Part shown: one piece after another, positions 43,701-52,535 of the stretch
How the letters are laid out: each line of letters starts with the position of its first letter
Position numbering within the stretch: the first letter of the stretch is position 1
NCBI GenBank assembly: GCA_015472025.1
Contig: BNHL01000001.1
Coordinates: forward strand, 4,762,001-4,826,000
Reading direction: 5' to 3'
Source of the DNA: Cytophagales bacterium WSM2-2
Lineage (GTDB): Bacteria; Bacteroidota; Bacteroidia; Cytophagales; Cyclobacteriaceae
DNA: 64,000 bases
The notes under the pieces: model-generated
Seen by the model: only the letters and a program-made list of their open reading frames with translations
What the model was told of the DNA's origin: nothing
Databases searched by the model: none
Position numbers and translations under genes: made by a program

Positions 43701-43954
43701 TTCGGTTGCGTCCCATCCTGATGACAACGATCGCCATGGTTGCGGGTATGGTTCCTATGGCATTGGGATTTGGCGAAGGAGGAGATCAGGCTTCACCACT
43801 TGGTCGCGCAGTAATTGGTGGATTGATCGCATCTACTTTTGCGGCACTGTTCATCCTGCCACTCGCATTCTCCTGGGTGCTTGGAAAAACATCAACCGAG
43901 TCGGTATCACTGGACCCTGAGGACAAAGAAAGCAAACATTATACTCCATCATAA
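40736..43954 (+). CDS. RND-family efflux transporter permease
   Basis: This 1072-residue inner-membrane pump has the RND layout: TM1, a large periplasmic loop, TM2-6, a second loop and TM8-12. In TM4 the motif reads GILVDESTVTIENIHQH, where the AcrB Asp-Asp pair is Asp-Glu. In TM10, GVSIANSVLLITNAEQLR has no lysine at the AcrB Lys940 position. This points to a different proton-relay subgroup from classic HAE1 drug pumps. The family group uses proton motive force to expel drugs, lipids or metals. Substrate unknown. It is flanked by its TolC partner and adaptor genes. Confidence 0.94.
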   Translation: MNLIRFALRKPISILVIVAGLFFFGINAVRNIKIDIFPSLNLPVIYLSHPFGGYSPSQMEAFFGKPYVNLMLFVSGVKSIETRNIQGLTLMKLTFYEGTNMAQAAAEVSAFSNRAQAGFPPGSNPPFIIRFDASTLPVGQLVLSSKVRSNNELLDMANVYVRSSFTSIPGLVSPAPFGGNIRTVVVKVDPELLRTHNLTPDQIVEAIRVNNQTSPAGNVRINDYNYLTPTNTTIKTIKDFETIPLFRGSASNLYLRDVATVEDGSDINTGYALVNGKRSVYLPVTKSADASTWEVVQNLKKAIPRFQSLLPDDVELSYEFDQSVYVINSVKSLVSEGVIGALLTGLMVLLFLKDPRGALIVILTIPTSIISGILFLSLFNQTINIMTLSGLSLAIGILVDESTVTIENIHQHFDMGKPKALAIWDACKEIAFPKLLILFCILAVFAPAFTMSGIPGALFLPLAMAIAFSMITSYFLAQTFVPIMANWIMKNRHEKAQAGVADGTEGADVWEQKKQMLHKEENLLTPFERLRNRFIRFLNRMIPYQKIIVASYVLVISGLVVLLLASIGKDVLPKVNSGQFQVRIKAKEGTRMERTEVILLKTVNALRELVGKENIAITSSYVGQHPGQFSSNPIYLFMSGPHEAVLQVNLEEDYEENLDDLKERFRIKMKEVLPDVKLSFEPIQLTDKILSQGAATPIEVRIIGKNKKQNEIYAAKVVERLRKISFLRDVQLAQPVKYPSLNIDIDRTRAAQLSVEISDISRSLIASTSSSRFTEKNIWLDEKVGLSYSVQVQIPENKMNSVDELGEIPVLRNSLRPVLSDVATIQQDTTYGENDNIGAIPYLSVTANLHKIDLGTAQKEVDKVLSNIGKLPRGLSIETKGLTQVLNETLSSLQAGLIVAIVVIFLMLAANFQSFKVSLVVLATIPAVVLGSLILLLITGSTLNLQSYMGIIMSVGVSIANSVLLITNAEQLRLHKTSAWEAAEEAAALRLRPILMTTIAMVAGMVPMALGFGEGGDQASPLGRAVIGGLIASTFAALFILPLAFSWVLGKTSTESVSLDPEDKESKHYTPS

Positions 43955-43959
43955 TAAGT

Positions 43960-45093
43960 ATGACATTGAATAAGGAAGACTATAGAAAATTTGCCGTTGC
44001 TTTTGCTGTGATTTGTTGTTCGTTCCTTCTTCTGCAATGTAAATCGGCAGAAGAAAAGAGCAAAAAAAAGGAGCAGGCCGCACCTGCCATCGAGACCTTT
44101 GAACTTGGTGCAGGAAAGATCACTACTTCATTGAAAATTCCGGGGGAGCTGGTTTCCTTCCGGGACGTAGACGTGTATGCAAAGGTCAGCAGCTTTGTGA
44201 AGCAGATCAATGCGGATATCGGTACCGAAGTAAATGAGGGTCAACTGTTGGCCGTGATGGAAGCCCCGGAAATCGTATCACAGCTGATGGCAGCGGAGTC
44301 GCGTCTGAAATCGCAACAGGCAATTCACCTGGCGAGCAAAGCCAACTATGACCGATTGGTAGCAACCAGTAAAACACCCGGGACTATTTCACAAAACGAT
44401 CTGGACCTTGCACTTTCAAAAATGAATTCGGATTATGCTCAACTGGAAGCTGCACAGGCTTCGAAGCGCGAAATAGCTGCGATGCAAAATTATCTGGAGA
44501 TCCGCGCACCATTCAGTGGTATAATCAGCGCACGCAACGTAAGTCTTGGCGCCTATGTCGGGCCTTCTGGCAAAGGTTCGGAATTTCCAATGTTCACGCT
44601 CAACGAGCAGAAACGCCTTCGCCTGGTGGTGTATGTACCGGACGCGTATTCGAACTACATTCATTCAAATGATGACATTCAGTTTACAGTGAAGGGCCTT
44701 CCCAACGAAAAATTTACTGTGAAAGTGAAACGACTGGCCGGTGCCCTGGATAAAAAACTCCGCGCTCAACGCATCGAAATGGATGTGATTAACGATAGCA
44801 AAAAGCTCCTTCCGGGAATGATCGCCGAAGTAAGCTTCGCATTTAATTCTGATCAGAATGCATTGATTGTTCCAAAGTCAGCTGTGGTCAATTCCACAGA
44901 GCGGTTTTTTGTTATAAGGATCAACAACAATAAGGCAGAATGGGTTGATGTTAAGAAAGGGCTCGACAATGGTCGTGAAGCAGAGATTTTCGGAGCACTG
45001 AAACAAGGCGACATCCTCGTAACCTCGGCCAACGAAGAGATACGGAATGGCCAGGAGGTTACTAATATGATCTCATCCGCAAAACCGAAGTAA
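43960..45093 (+). CDS. RND periplasmic adaptor (MFP) lipoprotein
   Basis: This 377-residue lipoprotein has a leader ending LLLQC (Cys27). It shows the usual adaptor order: barrel/lipoyl halves (FVKQINADIGTEVNEGQLLAVMEAPEI; IRAPFSGIISARNVSLGAYV), a short helical hairpin (about 105-165), a beta-barrel domain and a membrane-proximal domain ending in GRDILVTSANEEI-like sequence. It joins the RND pump to the TolC duct in the periplasm. It is the third gene of the operon, with order TolC, RND, adaptor. Confidence 0.93.
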   Translation: MTLNKEDYRKFAVAFAVICCSFLLLQCKSAEEKSKKKEQAAPAIETFELGAGKITTSLKIPGELVSFRDVDVYAKVSSFVKQINADIGTEVNEGQLLAVMEAPEIVSQLMAAESRLKSQQAIHLASKANYDRLVATSKTPGTISQNDLDLALSKMNSDYAQLEAAQASKREIAAMQNYLEIRAPFSGIISARNVSLGAYVGPSGKGSEFPMFTLNEQKRLRLVVYVPDAYSNYIHSNDDIQFTVKGLPNEKFTVKVKRLAGALDKKLRAQRIEMDVINDSKKLLPGMIAEVSFAFNSDQNALIVPKSAVVNSTERFFVIRINNNKAEWVDVKKGLDNGREAEIFGALKQGDILVTSANEEIRNGQEVTNMISSAKPK

Positions 45094-45127
45094 CAGTCTT
45101 CTGTAAGCTATAATCTTCAGCTACAAT

Positions 45128-46006
45128 TTACTTATGTATCACCTCCCGCACTGAGTTAAATGGAACAGAGGCTGGCACCGATTGCTTTGCAAATATTTTA
45201 GCTTCCTCGTCTTCATAGTCGAACTGTTTTTGATTGATCACCGGAAGCATAGTATCAAAAAAGCCAATGATCAGGAGCCCGTTCGGTTTCAATGCTGAAT
45301 AAAACTTGGAGAGTATCTTTTCTTTGGCACTGTTATCAAAGTAGATCATTACATTTCTGCAGAAGATGATGTCGTAAAAATTAGTCTCCATGACAGGATC
45401 GGTGACGAGGTTGTGATAGGAGAAACTAACATGTTGTATCAACTCCGGACTCATGTGTGCCATCTTTCCATCGGACTGAAAGTAATTGCTTAATGTACTC
45501 CCACGATTGTATTCAGCATACTGCCTTTCGTTTTCCAGCATTTTTATTTTATGATAAAGTCCATCCTTTGCAATGGCGATGGCTTCCTGATTGATGTCCG
45601 TTGCAATTGCTTTTGCCTTCATTGACATCTGGAGTTCTTTCAAAAGAATTCCCATCGAGTAAACTTCTTCTCCTGTCGAGCATCCGGCATGCCAGATTTT
45701 AATCTCCCTGCTATTTGAATATTTGCGTTGTAAAATACCCTTCAATGTTTTCCAAAAAGGAGGATCGCGAAACATCGAAGTCATACCCACGCTGATATCG
45801 TTCATGAATGTGAATACGAAGTTCCGGTCATGAAGGAATTTTCCCCAGAGCTCAAATGTGGATTTGAAATTATACAGGTTCATGATCCGGATGATCCTTC
45901 GCCTGAAGGATTTAGGTTCATAACACGTAAAGTCAATTCCGTACCGGATCAGTATACTCTGAGCCAGAGACTTTACTTCTTCATCTGAAACGTCAACTAC
46001 CTCCAT
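45128..46006 (-). CDS. cheR: CheR-type chemoreceptor methyltransferase
   Basis: This 292-residue protein has an N-terminal helical CheR domain (about 10-75; GIDFTCYEPKSFRRRIIRIMNLY). An S-adenosylmethionine-binding domain follows with IKIWHAGCSTGEEVYSMGILL and FYDIIFCRNVMIYFDNSAKEKIL. CheR methylates glutamates on methyl-accepting proteins to adapt the signal. It is the last gene of the chemosensory operon, next to the GAF/PAS protein. The C-terminal tail lacks a TPR domain. Confidence 0.95.
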   Translation of the reverse strand: MEVVDVSDEEVKSLAQSILIRYGIDFTCYEPKSFRRRIIRIMNLYNFKSTFELWGKFLHDRNFVFTFMNDISVGMTSMFRDPPFWKTLKGILQRKYSNSREIKIWHAGCSTGEEVYSMGILLKELQMSMKAKAIATDINQEAIAIAKDGLYHKIKMLENERQYAEYNRGSTLSNYFQSDGKMAHMSPELIQHVSFSYHNLVTDPVMETNFYDIIFCRNVMIYFDNSAKEKILSKFYSALKPNGLLIIGFFDTMLPVINQKQFDYEDEEAKIFAKQSVPASVPFNSVREVIHK

Positions 46007-46010
46007 AATT

Positions 46011-47759
46011 TTAAACGGCTGCCATCATTGGGATTTTACTCTGGTCTGCTTCCCGTGCAAGCACCAGAATGTATTTGGAAATCTGTCCATCGAGTCCACG
46101 TGATTTTGAAATTGATGCCTCATAGGCCACTACCTGGTTATTGATTTTGACAGGCAGGACAGTGCTTAGGTTTCCACGGGATAAGATATCCTGAATGGCG
46201 GGCCCTTTGATATCTCCTTCGTGAATAAAATCATACATGGACCTGCCGCGAAGCTGAAGACGATTAATGCCAAACAGTTTCATGAACCTGTCATTTGCCG
46301 TTTTGCAGACAAACTGTTCGTTAAATTCAGCCACAGATACTGTTGCCTTCAGTGCATTCACCATTTCGGTAAGATCGTTTGCGCGTTCTTTCTCCTGCGT
46401 TGTGAATTGCGCCAGCATCATAATCCTTTCAATGTTACCTTCAAGACCTATGATCGGATTGAATGTACCCGTAAGCCAACTCTCCTGTCCTTGCTTATCT
46501 CTTAATCTGAATTCTCCGGAGAAAAACTTGCCGAGTTTTAAACTTTCCCACATCATCCGTGCTGAGCTCTCTTCAGGCATGAGTTGCAGATAGCCGCACC
46601 CCGCCAGCTCTTCGTTGGTATAACCCAACAGCTTTAGGAAAATATCATTTGCAGTCGTGAAATTTCCGTCTATTGTGAATTCAGCGGAAGCGATGGTAAT
46701 ATTGATAGCAGCGAGATAATTATCGATCTCTACCTGCTTGCGCTTTGTTTGCTCCTGTGTAATCGCAAGCTCTTCCAGGTTTTGTTTCATCTCTTCTTCG
46801 CGTGACTGCAACTCGGTTGTCAGTGTCTTGGACTCGCTGAGCAGCAACTTAGTCTTTTCAAAATTCTTGATTGATTCAATTTCTGATGCGATAATTTCAC
46901 ACACCTTTTTCAAGAAATCTGTTTGGTATGGCTCCAGGATTTTAAAAGATCCCAATTCAATGGCTCCATAAAATACATCGCGGATCATAAGTGGGGCTAC
47001 CACAATATTGCGAGGCGTGGCATAACCAAGCCCTGATGTAATGCGAACATACTCTTTCGGAACGTCAGTGATGAAAATAAAATCTTTCTCCAGCATACAC
47101 TGGCCAAGAAGCCCCTGTCCAACTTCAATGCGGCCTTCCAAATATTTTCTACGCTCGTACGCGTAACAGGCAATCAGTTCAAGATACCTGTTGCGATCAT
47201 CATCAAGGCTCTCCAGGAAAAGGCCGCCCTGATTCAGTCCCATATATTTAACCAGCGTACTTATAATTGAATTCCCAAACTCCTTCAGATCAGTCTTGTT
47301 GGCCAGAAGTTTGCTGAACATAGCAAGGCCTTCCGAAGCCCAGTGCCTCTGTGATTCTTCCGTCTTAATCCGTGTGATCATTTTACTTGCTTCGGCAAGG
47401 GCATGGCCGACCGCGTCATTCTGCAGTAACGGATCCAGTGCCCCCACTTCTTCATGTTGTCCAAGCTTAATAATGCTGCTGATCGAAAGTTGCATTTTCC
47501 GGTTCTGATCATCCAGCCCCTGGTATATCTCTGAAATTGTTGTGGAGAGATTGTGGCCCGGATTGACTTTATCCCGGTAGAGACGGGTATGAACCTCTGA
47601 CCCGAAGTCAGCAATCAGCTTTCTGACCATTGCTAAAAATGCCAATGTGCCGGCAACGGTAACAGCAATTGAATAATTTAGTTGGTATTGCGATAATAGA
47701 ATCACAAGAGCAGTCCAGGCTGCAAAGGCAATGGAAAGGACAATGAGTTTGTTTTTCAT
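46011..47759 (-). CDS. Membrane-anchored GAF/PAS sensor protein in the che operon
   Basis: This 582-residue protein has two N-terminal hydrophobic helices (about 5-44), a helical region, a GAF domain at about 140-290 (GLLGQCMLEKDFIFITDVPKEY; VVAPLMIRDVFYGAIELGSF), and a coiled coil (about 295-350). Two PAS domains follow, at about 355-455 and 470-570. No histidine kinase, methyl-accepting or output domain is present. Placed between the CheC-like gene and cheR, it may pass input to the chemosensory complex by contact. The coiled coil EEEMKQNLEELAITQEQT resembles that of the PAS chemoreceptor encoded at 52.5-55.0 kb. Confidence 0.85.
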   Translation of the reverse strand: MKNKLIVLSIAFAAWTALVILLSQYQLNYSIAVTVAGTLAFLAMVRKLIADFGSEVHTRLYRDKVNPGHNLSTTISEIYQGLDDQNRKMQLSISSIIKLGQHEEVGALDPLLQNDAVGHALAEASKMITRIKTEESQRHWASEGLAMFSKLLANKTDLKEFGNSIISTLVKYMGLNQGGLFLESLDDDRNRYLELIACYAYERRKYLEGRIEVGQGLLGQCMLEKDFIFITDVPKEYVRITSGLGYATPRNIVVAPLMIRDVFYGAIELGSFKILEPYQTDFLKKVCEIIASEIESIKNFEKTKLLLSESKTLTTELQSREEEMKQNLEELAITQEQTKRKQVEIDNYLAAINITIASAEFTIDGNFTTANDIFLKLLGYTNEELAGCGYLQLMPEESSARMMWESLKLGKFFSGEFRLRDKQGQESWLTGTFNPIIGLEGNIERIMMLAQFTTQEKERANDLTEMVNALKATVSVAEFNEQFVCKTANDRFMKLFGINRLQLRGRSMYDFIHEGDIKGPAIQDILSRGNLSTVLPVKINNQVVAYEASISKSRGLDGQISKYILVLAREADQSKIPMMAAV

Positions 47760-47764
47760 AGGGG

Positions 47765-48373
47765 TTAGACTCCGGCTGCTTTCTCTTCCGGAATAAGATC
47801 AAAAATCCTGGAGCTAAGCTTCCAGATAAATTGGGGATGTACTTCTTCATGATTATCGAACCTGAAGTTGGCCATCGAATAAACGATACTGAAATGCTCG
47901 TTTGATTCACTTGCATCGTTCAGAAAATAATCGTACAGATCTTTGCCGTGCATCTTCTTCAGTTTTGGAACATCTCCATAGACAACGGCATTCATCGAGT
48001 CGGAAATGGAAGATATTACCGAAGCCGAAAGGATGTTATCGATTTCGAGTAGCAATGCCTCCTTCAGATCATCGGAGAATTTTCCTTTGCTTGCCACCGA
48101 TCTGAAAATTTCATCAGCTTCAGACTGACTGAATATGAGATAACTTTTTCCTGAGAAATCACCCATGAGTTGGGTGATCAGAACAAACACCTGCTCGTCA
48201 CCTTCGGAGACATACGAGAAGTCGGTATCATGACGTATCACCAAGGATTGCAGCGTGCTGATCCTGATGTTCCGGTTAACTATTTTGGAAAAGGATTGTG
48301 CGGCATTTTCAAATCCTCTGTTAAGAGAATGAGCTATAAAGGTTTCGCGTTGTTTCTGGGCTTTCATAATCAT
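47765..48373 (-). CDS. CheC-like chemotaxis phosphatase family protein
   Basis: This 202-residue protein carries one copy of the CheC/FliY/CheX motif E-x-x-N-I in LLLEIDNILSASVISSISD (about 110-128). It is flanked by a strand region SGKSYLIFSQSEADEIF, as in CheC. CheC proteins dephosphorylate CheY-P and bind CheD. The family also has a second E-N copy in fully active members, which I do not see, so activity may be reduced. There is no CheZ in the operon, so this is the likely signal terminator. An ATG at 48367 is an alternative start. Confidence 0.75.
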   Translation of the reverse strand: MIMKAQKQRETFIAHSLNRGFENAAQSFSKIVNRNIRISTLQSLVIRHDTDFSYVSEGDEQVFVLITQLMGDFSGKSYLIFSQSEADEIFRSVASKGKFSDDLKEALLLEIDNILSASVISSISDSMNAVVYGDVPKLKKMHGKDLYDYFLNDASESNEHFSIVYSMANFRFDNHEEVHPQFIWKLSSRIFDLIPEEKAAGV

Positions 48374-48376
48374 GAT

Positions 48377-50122
48377 TCAATTGAGTGAAAGGCTTTTTGA
48401 ATTTTTTGCTGATGTCATGCTGAATATGACATGAAGCAGGTAAGGGATATTCAATACGAGGCAAACGTTTCCACTGCCAAGAATGGTGACTCCACTGATA
48501 AATCTGGTTTTATCAACCGGTTTCATTAATGGTTTCTCTACTATTTCTTTTTGCTGAAGTAGTTTATCCACAACAAAACCTACCGTGCGATTGTTAAACG
48601 ACACTACAACTATATCGAGTTTTGTTTCCTCGTGCAGTTTGTCAAATTCAGTTTGCAATACGTTGGTATACAAAGTACTATCCACCTGGTGGTCGAATAC
48701 ATCTTTCAGAAAAACTACGGCAATGTTTTTTCCCAGGTGAGTAGCCACCAGGCCGCCACCCGCTTTGTGTAAATCCGATTTGTATAGTGATATCACTGAC
48801 TCGGTATACGCCAGTGGAATGGCATAGACTTCATCACCGAGTTCAAACAACAACGATGACTTAACAGCCATCGACAACGGCAACCGGAGTTGAATAACAG
48901 TCCCCTGCCCTTCTTTGCTGATCAATCGAATGGTACCTCCTATGGAATCGAGCGTCTTCTTGACTACGTCCATACCTACTCCACGTCCTGCGATGGAAGT
49001 GACCTGGTCCATGGTAGAGAACCCTGGCTCGAATATTAACATACTCAGATCTTCCTTCGAAAGCCTTGATGCATCTTCTTCCGTGATCAGTTTGGAGGCA
49101 ATGGCCTTGCTTTTAATCTTTTCATAGTTCAGTCCTCTGCCATCATCACTGATCTCAATGAGGACTGCATCTGTTTCGTTTTGCGCACTCAACGCAATCA
49201 CACCTGCTTCGGGCTTGCCGGCTTTTATTCTTTGCTCTGGTTCTTCAATTCCATGCCCGATGCTGTTCCGTATGAGATGTATCAACGAATCGCTGATCAC
49301 CTGGAGAACATTGCGATCAATTTCAGCTTCTGTTCCTTCCAGTTTAAGTACTACTTTTTTATTCTCTAATGCCGATGCATCTCTAACTACACGATGAAAT
49401 TTGTTAAATAAGAAGCCTACCTGTACGAGGCGTACGTCCATTACGGAATATTGCAGATCAGAACTGATGCGGCTGAGCCTTGAAAATTCATTTGATGCAT
49501 AGAGGCTATTGCTTTGTGAAGCGAGTATCCGGTCTTTTTCAATGATAAGTTCCCCGATCAGGTTCATCAGGTTGTCGAGTTTGCGAACCGGAACCTGAAC
49601 CAGGTCTGAAAATGTCAATTTGGTTTCAGCTTCGCCAGTTCCTTCCCCGGCTCCTTGCTCCGGGCTAATTTCGTTTGCTGAAAGTGACTCTGCCAGTTCG
49701 GGAGGTGCTGCTGCTAATCCAGGATTTTTTTTATCCTCTTTTGCACGTTTGATCAGAACCTCCAACTTTGTTTTAATGCCTTTGTACTTGACTTCCTTCC
49801 CGTCTTTAACGGCATTGATCAGATTGCCCAGCGTGTCTGCGGCACTGTAGATCGAAGTAAATAAGTTTTGATCGAGGGCGATCCTGCCATCGCGTACTTC
49901 GCCAAAAAAATCTTCCAGCACATGTGCCATGTCTGCAATTCCCTGAAAACCCATACCGGCAGCATTTCCCTTCAGCGTATGCGTAATGCGAAAGAGCGCA
50001 TGAACAATGTTCTTTTCTGTTATATCTTTTTCAAGATTTGTCAGCAGACGATTGATCTCTTCAAAGTTGCCAAGTGCTTCAGCAAGAAACAGCTCCTTAT
50101 ATTCTTCTTCTTTATTCTTCAT
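48377..50122 (-). CDS. cheA: Chemotaxis histidine kinase CheA
   Basis: This 581-residue kinase has an Hpt domain with phospho-acceptor His48 in ITHTLKGNAAGMG. It also has a short linker, dimerisation helices (KLDNLMNLIGELIIEKDRI), an ATPase domain (LIRNSIGHGIEEP; DDGRGLNYEKIK; GRGVGMDVVKKTLDSIGG) and a CheW-like regulatory domain. The P2 docking domain is short or absent. It phosphorylates CheY and CheB according to receptor state. The ATG at 50122 is 5 bp after the cheB stop, and a TTG at 50137 would overlap it. Confidence 0.96.
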   Translation of the reverse strand: MKNKEEEYKELFLAEALGNFEEINRLLTNLEKDITEKNIVHALFRITHTLKGNAAGMGFQGIADMAHVLEDFFGEVRDGRIALDQNLFTSIYSAADTLGNLINAVKDGKEVKYKGIKTKLEVLIKRAKEDKKNPGLAAAPPELAESLSANEISPEQGAGEGTGEAETKLTFSDLVQVPVRKLDNLMNLIGELIIEKDRILASQSNSLYASNEFSRLSRISSDLQYSVMDVRLVQVGFLFNKFHRVVRDASALENKKVVLKLEGTEAEIDRNVLQVISDSLIHLIRNSIGHGIEEPEQRIKAGKPEAGVIALSAQNETDAVLIEISDDGRGLNYEKIKSKAIASKLITEEDASRLSKEDLSMLIFEPGFSTMDQVTSIAGRGVGMDVVKKTLDSIGGTIRLISKEGQGTVIQLRLPLSMAVKSSLLFELGDEVYAIPLAYTESVISLYKSDLHKAGGGLVATHLGKNIAVVFLKDVFDHQVDSTLYTNVLQTEFDKLHEETKLDIVVVSFNNRTVGFVVDKLLQQKEIVEKPLMKPVDKTRFISGVTILGSGNVCLVLNIPYLLHVIFSMTSAKNSKSLSLN

Positions 50123-50127
50123 AACTG

Positions 50128-51165
50128 TTATAGACAACTGATGATAAAGCCAGGAATTTGTTTCAGGCTTACTACCTGTTTAGCCGCTCCCGACTCATAA
50201 GCTGACTTCGGCATTCCATATACCACGGATGATTTCTCATCCTGTGCAATTGTATATCCTCCTTTTTCCCGTATACGCTTTAGTCCCACTGTCCCGTCTT
50301 TACCCATTCCGGTGAGCACTACGCCAACCGTTGTTCGTCCGTAAGTATCTGCTACAGATTCAAAAAGACAATCAACTGATGGATAATTGAATTCGATGTA
50401 TTTCTTGTCAGTCAAAGTGAACATAGGTTTACCAGTGACGATATTGTGTTCTATTCTTGTATTCCTTTCCCCCGGTGCAACATAGATCACTCCACCTTGT
50501 ATGGGTTCTCCCTGGCGCGCCAGTTTGATCGTGAAATTGCTTTGTTCATTTATCCGGCTCGTAAATGTTTCCAGGAAGCGATGCGGCATATGTTGAGCGA
50601 TCACCACAGGAATCTTGAGGTTAGCGGGCAAGTTGTTTATGATGTACTCGATTGCACCCGGCCCGCCTGTGGAAGCTCCGATAACGATAATCTCATAGTG
50701 AAGTACTTCGCTAAATGTATGTGCGCCATTGTTCTTTTTTGCGAGCTGCTTCGCCTTGAGCATAGTGATGTCTGTACAAGAAGCCTGTTTGATCAGATCG
50801 AGCAAACGGTAATCCCGGATCTTTCTCTTATCCAGATCCGTTGGCTTATCAATAAAATCAAAGGCTCCGTGCTGCAGGGCATCGAAAATCCGTGAGTCGG
50901 TCTTTTCCAGTGAACTCAGAAGGATGATGGGCAACGGGTTCTTCTCCATCAGTGAGCTCACCACATACATGCCGTCATATTCGGGCATGATCATATCAGT
51001 AATCACTACATCTGGTCTCAATTCCGAAGCCATGGTAACGCATTGCTCACCATTGTTGGCAACACCAACCAGTTCAATCGAGTCATCGGTGCTGATGATA
51101 TCGCTGATAACTTTGCGCATAAAGGCAGAGTCATCGATGAGTAACGCCCTGATCTTGGAACTCAC
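50128..51165 (-). CDS. cheB: CheB protein-glutamate methylesterase
   Basis: This 345-residue protein has an N-terminal receiver domain (phosphorylated Asp57 in VVITDMIMPEYDG) and a C-terminal methylesterase. Its catalytic Ser (IGASTGGPGA), His (AQHMPHRFLE) and Asp (GMGKDGTVGL) are in order. It removes methyl groups from receptors and deamidates glutamines. The start is GTG (51165); the receiver motif begins within 10 residues and no in-frame ATG precedes it. It lies 11 bp after cheY. Confidence 0.96.
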   Translation of the reverse strand: MSSKIRALLIDDSAFMRKVISDIISTDDSIELVGVANNGEQCVTMASELRPDVVITDMIMPEYDGMYVVSSLMEKNPLPIILLSSLEKTDSRIFDALQHGAFDFIDKPTDLDKRKIRDYRLLDLIKQASCTDITMLKAKQLAKKNNGAHTFSEVLHYEIIVIGASTGGPGAIEYIINNLPANLKIPVVIAQHMPHRFLETFTSRINEQSNFTIKLARQGEPIQGGVIYVAPGERNTRIEHNIVTGKPMFTLTDKKYIEFNYPSVDCLFESVADTYGRTTVGVVLTGMGKDGTVGLKRIREKGGYTIAQDEKSSVVYGMPKSAYESGAAKQVVSLKQIPGFIISCL

Positions 51166-51176
51166 AAAAGAGCAGG

Positions 51177-51533
51177 TTAGGCTTTATTAATAGCTTCGAC
51201 CAATTGTTCGTTGGTAAACGGCTTAACGATATAAGCCTTTGCTCCCAACCGGAGGCCCTCATTGACCACCGACTCCTGCCCAACCGCACTGATCATTACC
51301 ACTTTCGATTTCAAGCCTTCCTCATGATACACTTTGAGGATGTCCGTGCCAATCATGTCCGGAAGGATGTTGTCAAGGGTGATCAGGTCAGGTTGCAATT
51401 CGAAAGCAAGATCGATGGCCTCTTCACCATTGGCTGCCTGGCCTACAACATTATAACCGCCGGTTTCCAGGGCATCCTTGATCAGTGTTCTCATATAAAG
51501 AGAATCGTCTACAATTAATACTCTTTTTTCCAT
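51177..51533 (-). CDS. cheY: CheY-type single-domain response regulator
   Basis: This 118-residue receiver domain is alone. The acidic pocket is VDD at 8-10, the phospho-acceptor is Asp54 in LITLDNILPDMIG, and Thr/Ser (VMISAVGQ) and Lys (AYIVKPFTNEQ) complete the active site. It carries the signal from CheA. The target in this lineage is not a flagellar motor as far as the window shows. It lies between cheD and cheB. Confidence 0.93.
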   Translation of the reverse strand: MEKRVLIVDDSLYMRTLIKDALETGGYNVVGQAANGEEAIDLAFELQPDLITLDNILPDMIGTDILKVYHEEGLKSKVVMISAVGQESVVNEGLRLGAKAYIVKPFTNEQLVEAINKA

Positions 51534-51545
51534 AATAGATTTTAG

Positions 51546-52013
51546 TTAGTAGGTTTTACTTTGGTTCATTTCAGGAATACTGACTGTCAGTACTCCGGTG
51601 TCGCTGTTAAATTTTGTTGTCCGGCTAAAATTTCCACCCAGGTCGGTTGCGGCAACGAATATTCTCCGGCTGATAAGGTTCCTTAGTACAGATTGAATAT
51701 TCTGCTCGCCCACTTTTGATTCGGTTCCCAGAAAATTTGCGCCACCGGCCAGCTTCGCTCTCAATGCCATAAGGTTACTTCCATGTGCCTTCAATTGACG
51801 CAGAATTTCATCCAACGCCTGGGTTACACCTGAGAATGGAAAATACCCATTAGCTGCTTCGTCATCGGGAAGAAAAATATGGGCGCCACCAGTATATCCT
51901 GTAAGATTATCTTTGATGAACAATCCAATGCAGGAGCCCAGACCGAAGCAGGAATAACTTGCTTTCCCGGCTGACGTAGCTACTTCTCCGATATTTAATT
52001 TATACTCGATCAT
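51546..52013 (-). CDS. cheD: CheD, chemoreceptor glutamine deamidase
   Basis: This 155-residue protein has the catalytic Cys in CFGLGSCIGLFI and His in GGAHIFLPDDE. CheD deamidates receptor glutamines and, bound by CheC, adjusts CheC phosphatase activity. The start overlaps the end of cheW by 4 bp (ATGA), and a CheC-like protein is encoded in the same operon. The cheD/cheC pairing is therefore present. Confidence 0.93.
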   Translation of the reverse strand: MIEYKLNIGEVATSAGKASYSCFGLGSCIGLFIKDNLTGYTGGAHIFLPDDEAANGYFPFSGVTQALDEILRQLKAHGSNLMALRAKLAGGANFLGTESKVGEQNIQSVLRNLISRRIFVAATDLGGNFSRTTKFNSDTGVLTVSIPEMNQSKTY

Positions 52014-52516
52014 GCCGCCACAGATGCTTTACGGATTGCAGTGGTCATCTCGAAGTCAATCACTTTGAATATATCGATCAAAATGATCAGCCGTTCACCG
52101 GTCTTGATGATGCCTTTGATGTAGTTCGTCTCCGCGTTGGCATCATTAATGATACCGACAGATTCATCGAGATCTGAAGCATTGACGCTTACGGTGTTCG
52201 GAACTTCATTGACCAGCAATCCTAATTTGACATCTTCACTTTCCACTACCAGCGTGTACTTGCTTTCCCCGGTCTGCTTTGATTGTGCCAGGTTGAAACG
52301 ATCTTCGAGGTCGAAAATGGCGATGACGTTTCCGCGTATATTTGCCACTCCCTTCACAAAGGAAGGTGTTTGAGGCATCTTCGTAATGTTGGGAGTAATC
52401 ACCACCTCCTTAATCTGATCAATCTGCAGTCCGTATTCTTCATTTCCCAGGCGGAAGACCACGATCTGAAGTGATCTTGACGTGTCTTTGGTTGATTTTT
52501 GTTTTTCTTCAGTCAT
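52010..52516 (-). CDS. cheW: Chemotaxis adaptor CheW
   Basis: This 168-residue adaptor has the CheW SH3-like fold: LQIVVFRLGNEEYGLQIDQIKEVVITPNITKMPQTPSFVKGVANIRGNVIAIFDL. GLLVNEVPNTVSV follows. It bridges receptors and CheA in the signalling array. The 22-residue charged N-terminal extension (TEEKQKSTKDTSRSL) is extra. The gene follows the chemoreceptor gene by 19 bp. Confidence 0.94.
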   Translation of the reverse strand: MTEEKQKSTKDTSRSLQIVVFRLGNEEYGLQIDQIKEVVITPNITKMPQTPSFVKGVANIRGNVIAIFDLEDRFNLAQSKQTGESKYTLVVESEDVKLGLLVNEVPNTVSVNASDLDESVGIINDANAETNYIKGIIKTGERLIILIDIFKVIDFEMTTAIRKASVAA

Positions 52517-52535
52517 AACGAATCAAGTTTGCTGA

